Assembly (NCBI GenBank): GCA_023375785.1
Contig: SZWC01004839.1
Span: 38,039-77,940 of the forward strand
Length of the DNA stretch: 39,902 nucleotides
Direction of reading: 5' to 3'
Origin: Penium margaritaceum
Taxonomy: Eukaryota > Streptophyta > Zygnematophyceae > Desmidiales > Peniaceae
Position 1 is the first letter of the stretch; every line of letters begins with the position of its first letter. A program made the translations under genes and the position numbers. Shown here piece by piece: positions 10,400-22,882 of this stretch. The notes beneath the pieces are model-generated. The model had not been told where the DNA came from. It was given only the letters and a program-made list of their open reading frames with translations, and did no database searches.

Positions 10400-12235
10400 C
10401 CTGAAGCTGCACTTCGTGCAATGACAAAAAAGCTTTTTTTGTGGATACGTCGCTCATTGTTGGGGTTACGTAATAACCCTATGCAATCGGTTAGGTATCC
10501 AAGAATCAGCGCTAACGCCAGAAAATCCGCTGCACAAGGACTTCCGCGACGGCAATTCTGACTGCAGTCGGTGTTTCTGTCCACCGACAACCCATCGAGT
10601 GTATTCTAGGTTTCTTTTTTCAGCACTTCTGTCGCGTCCGGAAGACGGGCCCTCTCTGAGCGCGATTTTGCTTTCGGAAGCGAATCACAGTCCGAGAAAT
10701 ACGTGCGAATCGGACAGAATTCCCGTAGCACCCAGGGTTTTTTCCGAAACAGATACCGGACATCGCAAGCAAGCACTCGAATTTACCGACGACGACTTCT
10801 CGGACAGGATTGGAAGGTCGAGCAAAACTTGTTTCCAAGGCAGATAACATGTTTAAACCCGGCTTCAGTCTTTTACTACGTAACCCCGATGCAAGCCTGC
10901 GTGCAGCCAATGCCACTAGTTTTCGAACTATGGATGTCGTAGTTTAAATCCATTCCGTACTGGCATGCTGTGCCTAATCTAGGAGGTTCGGGTTTGCCAG
11001 GTTTGCCAGGTATTTGGGACAGGGTGGGTATCCAGTTGCTCGGTCCATAACCTACTTAGTCGATTTCGGGACTCAACATAGTGATTTCAATGACGTGCAT
11101 TCATTGAACATGGAAGTATGCTAACTCTTGCCTTCCTTCGTGGCAGACTTGCGTGGTCTTGAGCAGATGTCGATCACGTGCAAAGTCCATCGGCCGTCAG
11201 GTGATGCATTGATGATGCATTGGTGCGAGCATCTGCATCCTCCGTCGCACGAACCTACCAGCCGGTTGCTCCCCGGCCGTTTCCCTCGAGAATGCGTGCC
11301 GATCGGTCATCCTCGACGGTTGGTCGGTGAAAACAGTGAGGTACCACACGGTCTTTGAGCTACGATGACGATCGCATAATTTAGGCTCTGTTTTATTATT
11401 TAATCCACAATCAAACTTTCTATGACTAGGCGGTTCATGGATTACTTCCTATTGCATGTTGTCGCAATGCAACGATATCGGAAGGTCAGGATGGCCAGGA
11501 TGGTCAGGATGGTGGTATAAAACATGGAATCAAACCACGAACCGGCCTCACCCCGTATGTTTCTCTCTCTTGTGCCGGGGGTTCAAATCTCGAAGCTTTT
11601 GCAAATTGGCAGCCTACAGTTGCGGACCTTGCAGTTTTGAACCTTTTGCTGAAACCCTCCTACGACAAGACTTTCGACTAGCTCGGGCAAACAAGGCCGG
11701 GGGAAAGTGAAACAACCACGACCCTGACGTTTAATATCTTCGGTCAATTTTGCTGTGGAATCTGGAGAATCTGGAGTCGACATCGGAACTAAGCATGAGT
11801 AGATCGACTTGGTCCGTGTACGGGTTGGATTCGTTTCTCATGTAGATACGTGTAGAAGCTCCACTCAAATGTTCTTCTTCAACTCAGTTTCAAGTTCGTT
11901 GAGAATCCGATTCTATGAGAGAAGCTACTGAACAGTTGACCACAGCCAACCTGGCTAAGAGCGAAATCAGCGGAAAAGTGTGCGTCATGCGGAATTCTGG
12001 GAACCTCTTGGATAAAGCAGAAGTGCAAGTGCCAAAGATATTTTTTTCATTCTGATTCACGTACTGGTAACGAATGCCAGCAATTTGCCTCGCAAGTCNC
12101 CCCCACTACGAAAGCAGAGCAGATTCCACGAGACGAGATACCTCAACCGCTATGTGCCTGGCCTGGTTCGCTGCCCTCTTCACAAATGTGGACGACATCG
12201 CCCTTCCAGGTACAGATGGTCGCATGACCTAATGA
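10400..12235. other. No recognised gene; a short 9-bp tandem repeat at 11484-11510
   Basis: Short frames on both strands show no recognisable domain. At 11484-11510 the 9-base unit GGTCAGGAT occurs three times with one difference. Single-N gap at 12099, with no duplicated flanks seen. Confidence 0.35.
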
Positions 12236-12664
12236 GGGGTGAGGCTGGGTGTCGTTGAAATCGGTCGTTGGGCTCCTCAACGATGACCGCAACTTCCTGT
12301 CCGCGTGGTTTTAGCCTTACATTTGCCTAGGTTGCGTAGCTCGGCACTAGACGTCGATCCGGATGAACTCAAGGCTTCCCTCCAACAATCCTAGCGGGCC
12401 ACACACAGAACATGGATGACTGAATGGAATCGGCCCAACAATCCCCGTCTCCACCAATCAAGTGCGAACATCGATAGTTGGAACCTCGACATGCGTCCGC
12501 GTATGGGAAGAGACGCTCCGAATCTGACCAGCTGCGCCAGTCTTCTGACCGGCGATGACGATGATTGCTAGGCGGCCCGCAATTCGTGTGTCCTTCAACA
12601 AAATGCGCAACCAACTGTCCGATAGCGTCCAACGACCGATTTCAACGACACCCAGCCTCACCCC
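12236..12664. repeat. Perfect 36-bp inverted repeat with a spacer of about 357 bp
   Basis: The arms are 12236-12271 (GGGGTGAGGCTGGGTGTCGT and on) and 12629-12664 (its exact reverse complement). Identity stops sharply on both sides of both arms. The spacer is GC-rich and has two overlapping minus-strand frames (12369-12632 and 12458-12685) without recognisable domains. The arms could be the terminal repeats of a small mobile element or a rearranged duplication. Confidence 0.7.
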
Positions 12665-12949
12665 CGATTTAGCAACCGTGCCCATGGATTATAACCTCAT
12701 CCCACGTAATGAGTTCGAGTAGGCAGGGTAAGAAAACAGTTATTTGCTTATCCGAAAGTCAATTGGCATCCATAATTCAAAGGGTCCATTGCTCCAGCCC
12801 GCATGACTTCGGAAATGAATGCCTCGAAATGAAGTGTCTAGCAAACTATTTCCGTCACCAAATATCCACGCGAAAACATTTAAAGTTCGTAAAACTAGTT
12901 TATACACATCGGTAGCCGACAACGTTGTCACCTAAAACGAAACGGACTT

Positions 12950-15900
12950 TCGAGAGATCAGACAGCTTTTCAGGTCCAGAACGGGCTTGTAGCCGCAACA
13001 TTGTAGAAATTTGCATGCATGGCAAATAAAACACCTTGAAAAAAAAGGAAAAACAGGAAGAATTCTAACCGTTGTAGGCAGGAATAAATTTCAAAACAAT
13101 TGAAAACCATGCAGTGGCAAGAAATTCAATACTTTCAATTCGAGAAAATCTGAATCTAATATTGGTCATGTCATCACGTTTAGCCCGCATAATGTAAGAA
13201 TCATTTTTGAAAACCCTTTCAAACATGCACATATTGTGAAAAAAGAATCGATTTTTAACACTAATTCATTTCATTGAAATTTATATGAAATTTTTAATTC
13301 AATAACAACCAAACCTCCCCTTATAACTTAAAAGAAGTACTCACAATTGTCCAATAATTGTACTATCAAATAGGAAACAAACTAAAGTGAATATTTTTAT
13401 AGGACTTTTCAAATAATCCATCATCACTACAAAATAATATAAAAATACAATGATCGATGAAAAATAATAAAATTTTCAATGATAAGTGTAGAATTCAAGT
13501 TTTCAAAATTTTTAAGCAATGGACTACTTCTTAAGTCTGACTGAGATGTTAGAAAACAAAGCATGATAACCTTGACATTATATAATCATCACCCAAGCTC
13601 CTTCAAGATAAGGCTATTTTATATTGCAAATTACACAATTTTGAACGAAACCAAGTTCTCATGACGTTTTGCTAAAGGAATTAATATATAATAAAACCAA
13701 TCTTGATTAAAATAAAACCAATATCGTTATTTTAGTACCGTGAAAATCTTTAAAACAACCTTGAATTTTTATATAATGTTCTAATTCGAAATAATTTAAG
13801 CAAAACTCTGTTCAACAGAGTAACTATGATAAAAAAGAACTCACAAAGAAAAAATAAAATATTAAGATTTATGTTTCCAAAATCTATTCAATTATTCACC
13901 AAACGAACTTTGTTACTCTAATTGTGAAATTTATATCAATGAAAAACGTAAGTCCTATTTGTAGCTTTAGAATTAGGCTAAACAAGATATTCTAAAATTT
14001 GATGTAACAAAACCAACTACTCTTCATGTTATTTTGCATACACCTTCAATGGCATGCCTAAACTCAATTATAATTGAAAAATTATTCTTTCATAGCATCA
14101 GTAAATCAAATATTGGTGAACTAATTGTTAGGATTCATATTGATGACATGTTCCAAAATTAATGTTAGGTAAGTGAAACACATAAAGAAAAACTCAATAA
14201 AGAATTGAAGATATGCCAATCCATAACTTCAAAGAAAGAAAAATTATTTTGAAACAAAACATATCAAGCGTGAAATTCATGCATAAGAAATCATGGTTAA
14301 TACGTTCTTATCACTAGTTTCCAAAAGAACAAATCATAAAATTACAAACTTTGTTTCATCAATAAATTTTTAGGGCCAGTTTTGGTAACTTAAATGGCTC
14401 CAAAAAGGTAATAACTTATGTTATATGTTTGATAGTTTGGTTCTTTAATTTTATAAAATTCCCTTTTTGATTCAAAATTGAAAATGAATTAAAATTGTAT
14501 CTTGTATTGTTTCATGCATATCATAACACATAAGCCTTTCAGAAAATATTACATAACATTTTCACATTTATTGATTGATTTAATAAGTAAAAAAGAGTTT
14601 TCTATGACAAATTTCCTAAAAGAATAAAGGAAAACTTGTAAATTACATTATAACTAGACAGTTTTTATACTCACATGGTATCATGTATGGAAAATTTAGG
14701 ATTATAATTTGTAGTTGAACTCTCATTGTCTTCAATTCATATATATTTAATGTTCATACAGTTTCATCTTCCACTTGTTTTTTGCTTGATTTCTTACGAT
14801 GTAAAGGATATTTCAAAGTTTCAAATGTCTTAAAAAGTTATCACTAATTCATCACAGTTCAAGATTTTAATTACTTTCCCTCATATTTCTGCGGTTGTGT
14901 TTGTAATGTAGAAGTTTTACATCGTTGAGTTAACAATCCTTTCATCAAGTTGATGCATTGTGCACATCCTCTGAAGTCAATTTCGTTTCTATTAATAGGC
15001 GTGGTCCACTGTCAAAGCGCCAACACTAGTTGTACAGATTGTAAAAGACCTTGCATGGGCTATAATCAAAGTTGACGGTATGCAAGACACTTCACTTAAA
15101 GGCCTTCACTTCTGAAATCATGCTAGCTGAAGCAATAGACCTTGATTAAACAGAACTGTCTTGCACATTATTATGTTCTACTTGTGAAAATCAGCATGGC
15201 TAAATTTAAGAAGAAAGTTTGTCCATTGAAACCCTTTTCAATTTTTCAACATGGTTGAGTTTCATGATTTGAAGCGCCCAACTTCCACTCGAGCTCAAAA
15301 GGAGAATAAACTGAAACAAAATCCTCAAACCTGGAATGTAACTAAGGGGAATTTAATGACATGCACTCAAAAGTCATTGTTTCTTTAACAACCTTTTGAG
15401 TTTTGAAAAACTACAAAGTTGACAACATTACAAGATCTTGTTCGAAAGTATGGGATACAAATTGTCAAGGCATACCCTAATATGCATCTACGTAATTGAA
15501 TAAAAATGAAAAAGTAAGGAATTGCGTGCTCTTAAATGGGAGACTACAACATCCTCTAAGGAAAGCAACACCATGTACCAACAAGTAAAAGACTTTTATG
15601 GAAAAAGACAAACCAGATATATTGAGCAATATTTTATACATTTGACTAGAATAACAATATCCATAAGATCAAATCATCCACTTACAATAATTCTGATGAA
15701 ACATAAATCAAGAACATTAAATGTGGAAATTACTGAACATGAGGACGGTTGACTTTATACTCTTGAACTATGATCATACATTGCATGGATTTTGTGTGTG
15801 AAATAACATGTTTCCACCAATTGTGGGATGTTTTTATATTTTAAATACAATGATAACTAAAAAAACGTCATAAAGATGAAATCACTTCAACAAAACATGG

Positions 15901-18900
15901 AACATCATGGAAATCACACCCTAAACCTATTATTCATCCATATCCATGTTTTGAATTGAACATGAAGAATGTTCAAGAATCAATCAATGCTGGATATCAT
16001 GATAAGTACTCAATCCATTGTAAAACGTGAAATGTATCATTTGAAGATAATGTTTGTACATGTTCCAATCTTCAAATGGTGGATGGGTGAAACTCTACTC
16101 AAATGTTGAAGGGTAAGGGGTGGATGGATGAAATTGAAACATTTGTATGGATATTTTAATCACATGGACTACTATATGAAGAGTTCCGTAAACAAGATGC
16201 AAGCATATTGCCACAAGTGTAGCGTTGTTGAGTCTTGGGTTGCCGGCATTGAAAATTGTAAACATAACTCTTGAAACCCATCGATTTCAAGACTACATGC
16301 AAGGGTACTAGTATCAAACAAAAAAGGCACACACCTTAATAAAAGGTTCCCCCTAAGATAGTGTTCACGTGAGCGATAACTGTGTTGAGCGATAGATTTG
16401 ACATGGTGTAACTAGATTGAGAATCGAAGCTTTATACACGAAGTTACGAATTTTTATGTGTATAATACCAAGTCCACTTTTATAGAGAATCTTTGATGTA
16501 CAGGTCAGTTTCAATTTTGACATCCAGCTCCAAAGGGGAAAGGAGCTCTGATTTTTGTACTCCATGCTTATAAGGCTATGCATGCCTAATGGCGCAACTT
16601 GATCACATGTGCCGTAGATGAAGAAAGCGCTACTCGATACTTGGCCGAGACTAGTTTGGGTGGGGTTACACTTGACTTGAAAAATCTAATGACTTCCATC
16701 AGCACATGCCAGCAAACCTAGAAAAAAGGGACCAGCCTACATCGGGTGGTGTCTCCATGACGCAAAATTCCATTGACAACCACATGCATTACCTAACAAC
16801 TACGTGCATGACTTGAATGTTACATGCTGTGCTAAGAGTTTGGACCATCTATGTAAGCGACAACATGCATGTCTCAACAGTTGCATGCGTTGTTAAGTGT
16901 AGGGATCACCTTACGTCGGTGATGAATGCATAACTCAACAAATGGAACTACGCCCAAGTTGTCAACTTTGAGGTAGCTTCCTTTGTGAGAAAGCTATGTG
17001 CCCTAGATCAGTAAGATTCCTTGTGGAGGAAGCAACGACCTTATAGCCAGAAGTTCCTATTACGCAAGAAGTAGGTTGTTCACTTGCCAGAAGCGTAGTA
17101 TAAATGCATACTAGATTAATAAGACTAGTAAGACAACATGAAACTTAAGTTGTAACCTCACTAGAAACTTTACCGGAAACTCAAAACATTCAACAACTTC
17201 CATAACTCAATGAACGTTACTAGTTCGTTAAGCAATCCATCTTTGTCACTCAATGCTTTACACTGAGACTATATAGTCGCTCTCATCTCAGGACTGTTGT
17301 AAGTCTAGCATTTGTCTTCTAGCAAAAGTAAAAGGACGCCTCTAGCTACATGTAGGCTTGATTACCTTGCTATGGTTGTCAAAATAATTGGAAGACTCAA
17401 GTAGCCTTGATTGAGTTGTCTCACTTGACGTTGCCCATGTATGGTCCAAGAGTTCTGTCTCGGCATGAGAGCCAAGAGCAAAAGCAAGGAAATGTGCTAT
17501 AGTCTCCCTTTGTCAACCTAATGTGTTAAGTAGTTCTCGATTAGCAACTTTAGGAGGGTGAGGAAGGTGTGTGTCTTGCTAGGGTTCCCCACCATCAACC
17601 CACTAAGCTGGGCTGCACTTTGGTTACCTGTCTCAAGTCTTTCGATGACCCAGTATGTTTTGGAATGGCTAAGAGCATGGAGAGGAGGTTCCCTAGACAA
17701 CCTAGAGGCCAATTCAATTGAATGTGTGGTGACCATGCTAAGGCCCTTGTAACGAGAGCATTAACAACTTAGCGAGTTGTTGTTCCCTGAGATGGGGAAG
17801 GTTGTGTTTAAGCATTAAGCTTAGGGACCTTGCTGTACCATACATTTTTTTGATATTCCTTTTACATTACAAGTTTTTTCAATTGTTTTTCTTTCAAATA
17901 AGGGAGAACATGGTTTTCTTGTTGAGTATAGAGACCTTGGATAACAGCAAGACCCCCTTGTTTCATTAGAGTAGGCAATGACTTGGTCATTATAGGCTCC
18001 TTGAGACCCTACAATTAGAGGCTTCTTCTTACACATGCAAAGGTTTGTACGAGTCATCTATGGAGAAGCTTTTAAAATAGAACGTGATGGATAAATGAGA
18101 ATTTGCAAAGGTATGTGAAAGCATAATGGATTATATGGAATGATCCCCTCTATTAAGGTTGTTAGGGCCTTATTCAAAGCTGAGGACTTGAAGGTTGTAT
18201 TTAGTTGCATAACCACTCCGTTGGTTACAGCACCAACCAAACCTGATGAAGAGTCACCAAGAAGATAGATTGTGACTAAAAGCTGAAAGGTGTTTAGCAG
18301 CGAAAGGGCCACTGTAGGTTGAAGAGTTATTAGTAAGCAGAGAGTCACAAAGAGGGTGAAGGATGTTGTAGTAGGAGGTTGACCAACAAGCTTCCTTTTT
18401 TTGAAGAAGTGATTATTTAATGGCATCTTAAGGTCTATTAGAGGCACTGATTTTAGATTCACCTCCCTCTTTTTAAGGAAGTGATGTTTTTGGCCTTCAA
18501 AAGCAGATGAAATGTAACACAAGTTGCTTTTGAGCTAATGGTCTTGGATACAAGGTCAACCTCAACAAATTGAACTTATATGTCAATTCAACTCATATAG
18601 ATTAGGTATTGATACCGAATAATCATAAATGTCATATGATATTTACTTATTGATTTTATTTCATTACCGAGGTATAATGTTTGAAACTTCTACATGGATA
18701 AGTTTATGAATTTGATGTAACAGCACTCGAGGACGGAATAAATGTATATTGTTTTGCCTGGATTATTAGATAAATTATATAATAATGAGAGTTTCGACTT
18801 ATGAATATAAGAAAATCATTATACATTAATTCAACAACAAACTTTATGAAATTTGGTAAAATGTTCTCTGAAATATAATCAAATAAATTTCATGATTTTC

Positions 18901-20150
18901 AATGTATTTCTAATTCTTCTATGAAGGATGATTTAAACATGAAGCTTAAAATTAAAGTCTTGTTGTTTTCGTTTTAGTATGGAATTTCTTATAGTAAAAT
19001 TTCATACCTTTATTCATGAAAGTTTGATAAGATGATTCTCAATGTCGAAGCATAATCATTGTTAAGTTGATTGAGAAACGAAAACAATTATAAAAATTTG
19101 TTTTTCATTGTTTTATCTTTTTCACAATATTATGATTTATAAGGAAAATTTGAGCATCATCCTCTTACGTTTTGTAAGCATGGTCTCTTTTTTAGGAGAC
19201 CATAAAAGGGGAAGTGTTTGTTTGACATTATGAGTGGTAATCATTATTGAATTCCTTTGGATTATGTTCCAAAATTTGGCATGGATGTTCAATGATATAT
19301 TTCATGATTATTGATTTTTTTTCTTGTAGTTTGGAGAGAAACATTTGGAATGAGGCATGAAACTAGAGGGAGTTAGTTCCTTGGCTATTGAAGTATTAAG
19401 CATAATGAGAAATGAGGTACTACAATAGATGTTCTTTATGGTTGTGATAATTGTTTTAAGGGCCATCTGAACATGGTTATGTTATGTAGCTCTAGTGAAG
19501 TTATTTGCACGTCACGAGTGTGTGATACATGTCGATGGACCTAAAACTCCATGGGCCATGACTTTTGACATCGTTAGTCGTGACAATACCATGAGTGGAA
19601 AAGACAAGGTAGAGTTTCCCAATGTTCCGCAGAAGCACAAAGAGATGTTCACGCTTTATGTTTTCTTAAAGTGTGGGTTATGTGCGTTTGTGATCGACTC
19701 TTTGCTTGGTTGCACCAAAGGGCATGATGCTCACGATGCTAATAGAGATGAGGATTATGAATAGGAGGGTGAGGAGAACGATGATGACGAAGAGGGGATT
19801 GGGGAGGAGTTGGAAATAGAGGGTATAATTGCCATGCAAGAGGGAAGTCTCACTTGAATTTCAAAGGATTTAGAATTTCACTAGGACCTTTCTATGTTAT
19901 ATATTATTTTTGTATATTTAGGATTTTACCATTGTGTTTCAATTTCTCTCACTGACAACGTTTATAAAGAGAGGAACAATGGATGATATGAATGACAAAC
20001 CTCATTATTAAATGATCAACAATGATAGTGTAGGATGTCCACATTACATTTGCAATTTTTCTTTAATTATGCTTGATGAGAATATCTCCATGGTGGCTAC
20101 TTGTTGCGCTTACACCTCTTGGGATCGGTTTGATGACAATTGTTTTTCTT
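12950..20150. other. AT-rich island, no convincing gene
   Basis: Composition turns strongly AT-rich near 12950 and stays so for about 8 kb. Stops are frequent in all frames. The longest frame is 18058-18522 (minus, 154 codons), a hydrophobic, leucine- and threonine-rich sequence with no recognised domain. 19495-19764 (+, 89 codons) ends in a Asp/Glu-rich tail and is also unrecognised. I saw no chloroplast or mitochondrial gene, rRNA or tRNA here. The stretch may be old decayed transposon sequence. Confidence 0.4.
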
Positions 20151-20179
20151 TTTTAAACCTGAACACGCGATCTCCTACC

Positions 20180-21248
20180 TTGCCATTGTTGTTTTTTGCA
20201 TAAAAAAACAAGATAGGAGAATTGGACTCTAAAATTTGACTTCATAACATGGCACACTTTGTAAAATCCTAAAATGAGCTTTGAGAACATCAAACGCCCA
20301 TTCGATGCAAGATTGTGTGGATGTGTGGCATGGATTAAAGAGCTCATCTACCAAAATAGTTTGAAGTTAACTTGCACTTAACTCTTGTAAATGGTACATA
20401 ATTCCTTTGAATGTGGGTATTGGTTTATAGCCTTGTAGATACGCAACATTGGCAAGCACAAACTTGTTTAGCGGTAAACGAATACCATAGCAAAGTGCGT
20501 TTATGATCATTTGTTTGTGATGCACGGATACCTCCCATCCGATGAACACGAAAGTAAAAGGTTTGTTAGGATTGCATGCCGTAAGAGGGTTTTATGTAAC
20601 TTGAGAATGCTTGTTGATGTATGAAGTTAGTTGGATCCGATTGACGACCACTACACTGTGGTTACCATATATGGCTCTGACATAATATAATAAATGGGAC
20701 GTAGTTGTGTCGCCGATCCCACGTAGTGAATGTTGGATCTTTAAGTTTTCATTATTGAATAAATGTCTAAGCCAATTCTTGTAGCGCTGAAACTACCTCT
20801 CAAAACGTACGATGAATAGTCTCTTCATCACGCCTTGATTTTCCATTAACTGCCTCGTCGATATGGCATGGCAGATGCACATTAGGAAAATGATGAGCTT
20901 CTACTCTACATGTATTTGAGTTTTTCGGTGTCCACGGGTGGTCAATTCAGAGAGGATGCTTCGCCACGTTGACATCTTCATATGTGCCATGTTGTACAAG
21001 CCCTGTGGATGTCCATGGCGTAGTTTGTTTAACCCGTCTTGATAGTAGAATACACCATCATGCATGCGGCGTCGGCTGAGGCAGCAAAAAATACATAGAA
21101 TGAGGGATGAGATGAGATCGTTGAGTAGTTTTAACATTTGTGTGTGTATCTTTGTGATGTGATGGATGAGGGCATGGCGTGCAAGAGCACTGTGTTGTGA
21201 AAAATCCATGGTGTCAAATGAACTCTGACGTGACATATGAGTGTACAT
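20180..21248 (-). pseudogene. PIF/Harbinger-type transposase pseudogene (DDE_Tnp_4)
   Basis: From 21248 down, the minus strand reads QDGLNKLRHGHPQGLYNMAH, then STWRSILSELTTRG, typical of the N-terminal half of plant Harbinger transposases. After a frame change near 20900 come EKLIIFLMCICHAIS and the helical segment that precedes the nuclease. At 20367-20570 is the nuclease core: PFTFVFIGWEVSVHHKQM, then FVLANVAYLQGYKPIP and TFKGIMYHLQE. At about 20225-20345 follows DELFNPCHTSTQSCIEWAFD VLKAHFRIL. In active members the core reads GWEGSxHD and LADxGY; here both Asp are replaced (HH and LAN), while the Glu of IEWAFDVLK is kept. Stops and frame changes add to the loss, so it is inactive. Terminal repeats were not found. 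Confidence 0.85.
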
Positions 21249-21249
21249 G

Positions 21250-22757
21250 TACTTGTAAAAAATTGCCGTTGTTTTGCCGTGCGCGCCATGGACTCAGCAT
21301 ACATGTGTCACAAGTGAGAGGCACAAGTTTGGTTCAAATCTTTTAGATTGCGAAGCCAATGACTAATTAGTGTGATATCATGGAATAATTAGTCATTACG
21401 CGCGCAAAATTCTCCTAGACGTTCTGACCAATTTGTCTTTACGGTTGCCGCGCGCGGTTGTGTAATTTGTCTATGCGCGCTGCCGCTAAGTTCGAACCAC
21501 GAACTATGTTAGCCGATTTCTGAACCGGGACTAGGTGAAAAAGCATCCCACCAAGATTTGTTGCTCGGGTCCGGAGGCATTTAGCTCGCACCGCTCGAGA
21601 CGATGAGTCCGCAGGTTGTTTCATCCCTAGAACAGCGACGACTGGAGGAATCCGAATCCAATTGAACGTCTATACCGCACTTTGCTGTCCATCCTTCGGC
21701 CGTCCGCTGCGTCGGCCCAGCAGACATGCCACCGACCGCAGCCGACACCTTCCCCGAGCAAATTGCCAGAGAAAAAAAAACCGTTCCTGAATTCTGTCAA
21801 GACCCTTCGTGGCAACAGTGAGGGAGTTTTTTGAATGGATATCACGTTCCCTTGAGCAAGGTCGTTACTGCCCTCCGCGCCTTAACGGATAGCTTTTCCC
21901 AGCTCACTTCTCTCTCGTACTGATCTTTTCTGTTCGTCGCTCTCCTCTCCCTTCCTCCTAGTCGCGTCAGCTGCAGGTTCGCGGCCATTCGCCGTAGGTT
22001 CCTCCTGGCAGCAAGCTTGATGCCACGTCTCGTGCTCGTGGTGAGAGCACACCGTGAAGATTACTGCTGCCGCGCTCACCNGCACTAAGAACCCTTATTT
22101 TAGCCTAGAAATCCCCTCTAAACTCTCCAATACACGGTTGAGTTTGCACCGTGCAGCGTTTTTTGGTGCAGCGTTCTGGGTTAGATTTCGCACGCGGTTG
22201 GTCAAGTCGATACGGTCCTCAGCGCGTCGCACGGTCCTGCGGAACATATCTCAACAACTGCGAAACCCGTCGTTTGACACATGGGTGTTTGGCGGAAAAT
22301 TCCGTGAACGCGTCTTTTGCAATGAGAACAATCGCCTCAGGGTTCAAGACATCCTCATGGATGAGAAGCTCACAGCTGTCCTCGCCGGCTTGACCCTGCG
22401 CTCTCCAGCCACCCTGGCAAAACCCTCGCGGACGAATTCAAGCAAAAAGCGTCTCACCGGTCCCCGCCGACGGCTCCTGCCGGCAGCTCCTACCGTCTTA
22501 TGCTCCTTCTGCCACCACTGCACTTCGGTTGCCGACTACCGCGTGAAGTACCCCGTGGTTTCTTTCAGTCTGGTGACCAGGGTTTGTACTAGTCCTGAAT
22601 CCGTACAGCCGCCGCCTCATGTAGGGCAGATCCTGGAGCGGCTTTCGTCATCTGTGATTCCACTCCAGTATCAAGTTCCCGGGAACACGCGACCGCTCTC
22701 TTACAGCGCGTTCCGGCGTCCCGTGTCCGAAGTCAGAGCAGGTCTCACTCAAGCGCC
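21250..22757. other. GC-rich region upstream of the kinase gene
   Basis: Composition switches from AT-rich to GC-rich near 21250. The region has overlapping frames on both strands, including a plus-strand frame of 278 codons from 22054 that overlaps the kinase start in another frame and shows no recognisable domain. It more likely contains the promoter and 5' untranslated region of the kinase. A single-N gap lies at 22081, so part of the upstream sequence is missing. Confidence 0.35.
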
Positions 22758-22881
22758 ATGGCTGTCGAACCACCAGCAAAGCGGCTCTGTACCGGGCCCA
22801 CCACCGCTGTCCAACATTCGCTCCAAATCCCACACCCCGCCGAGCCCCAGGCTCTCGAGGCCTCTGCGGCGACGGCGCCTC
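22758..22881 (+). CDS. Probable N-terminus of the protein kinase, cut by an assembly gap
   Basis: The ATG at 22758 sits in GCGCCATGG, a strong eukaryotic start context. It opens a frame of 41 codons (beginning MAVEPPAKRLCTGP) that runs to the gap at 22882. The sequence is polar and proline/alanine-rich, like the leader before a kinase domain. The frame differs from that of the kinase after the gap, but the gap length is unknown, so this is no obstacle. The glycine-rich loop, the ATP-binding Lys and helix C are not visible on either side of the gap and must lie within it or be absent. The link of this segment to the kinase is inferred from position. Confidence 0.5.
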
Positions 22882-22882
22882 N
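22882..22882. other. Assembly gap inside the kinase domain
   Basis: Single N between the presumed N-terminal segment and strand 4 of the kinase fold. About 70-80 residues of the N-lobe that every active kinase needs, and possibly introns, are not represented. The gene should not be scored as a truncated or dead kinase on this evidence. Confidence 0.8.

Noticed and set aside
14110..14280. Possible Copia RT fragment (a HIDDM string with a lysine-rich helix after it)
   Set aside because: Only a few residues match, stops interrupt at once, and no neighbouring RT motif was found in this AT-rich region.
12950..20150. Organelle DNA insertion as the source of the AT-rich island
   Set aside because: No recognisable chloroplast or mitochondrial gene, rRNA or tRNA was seen in this stretch.
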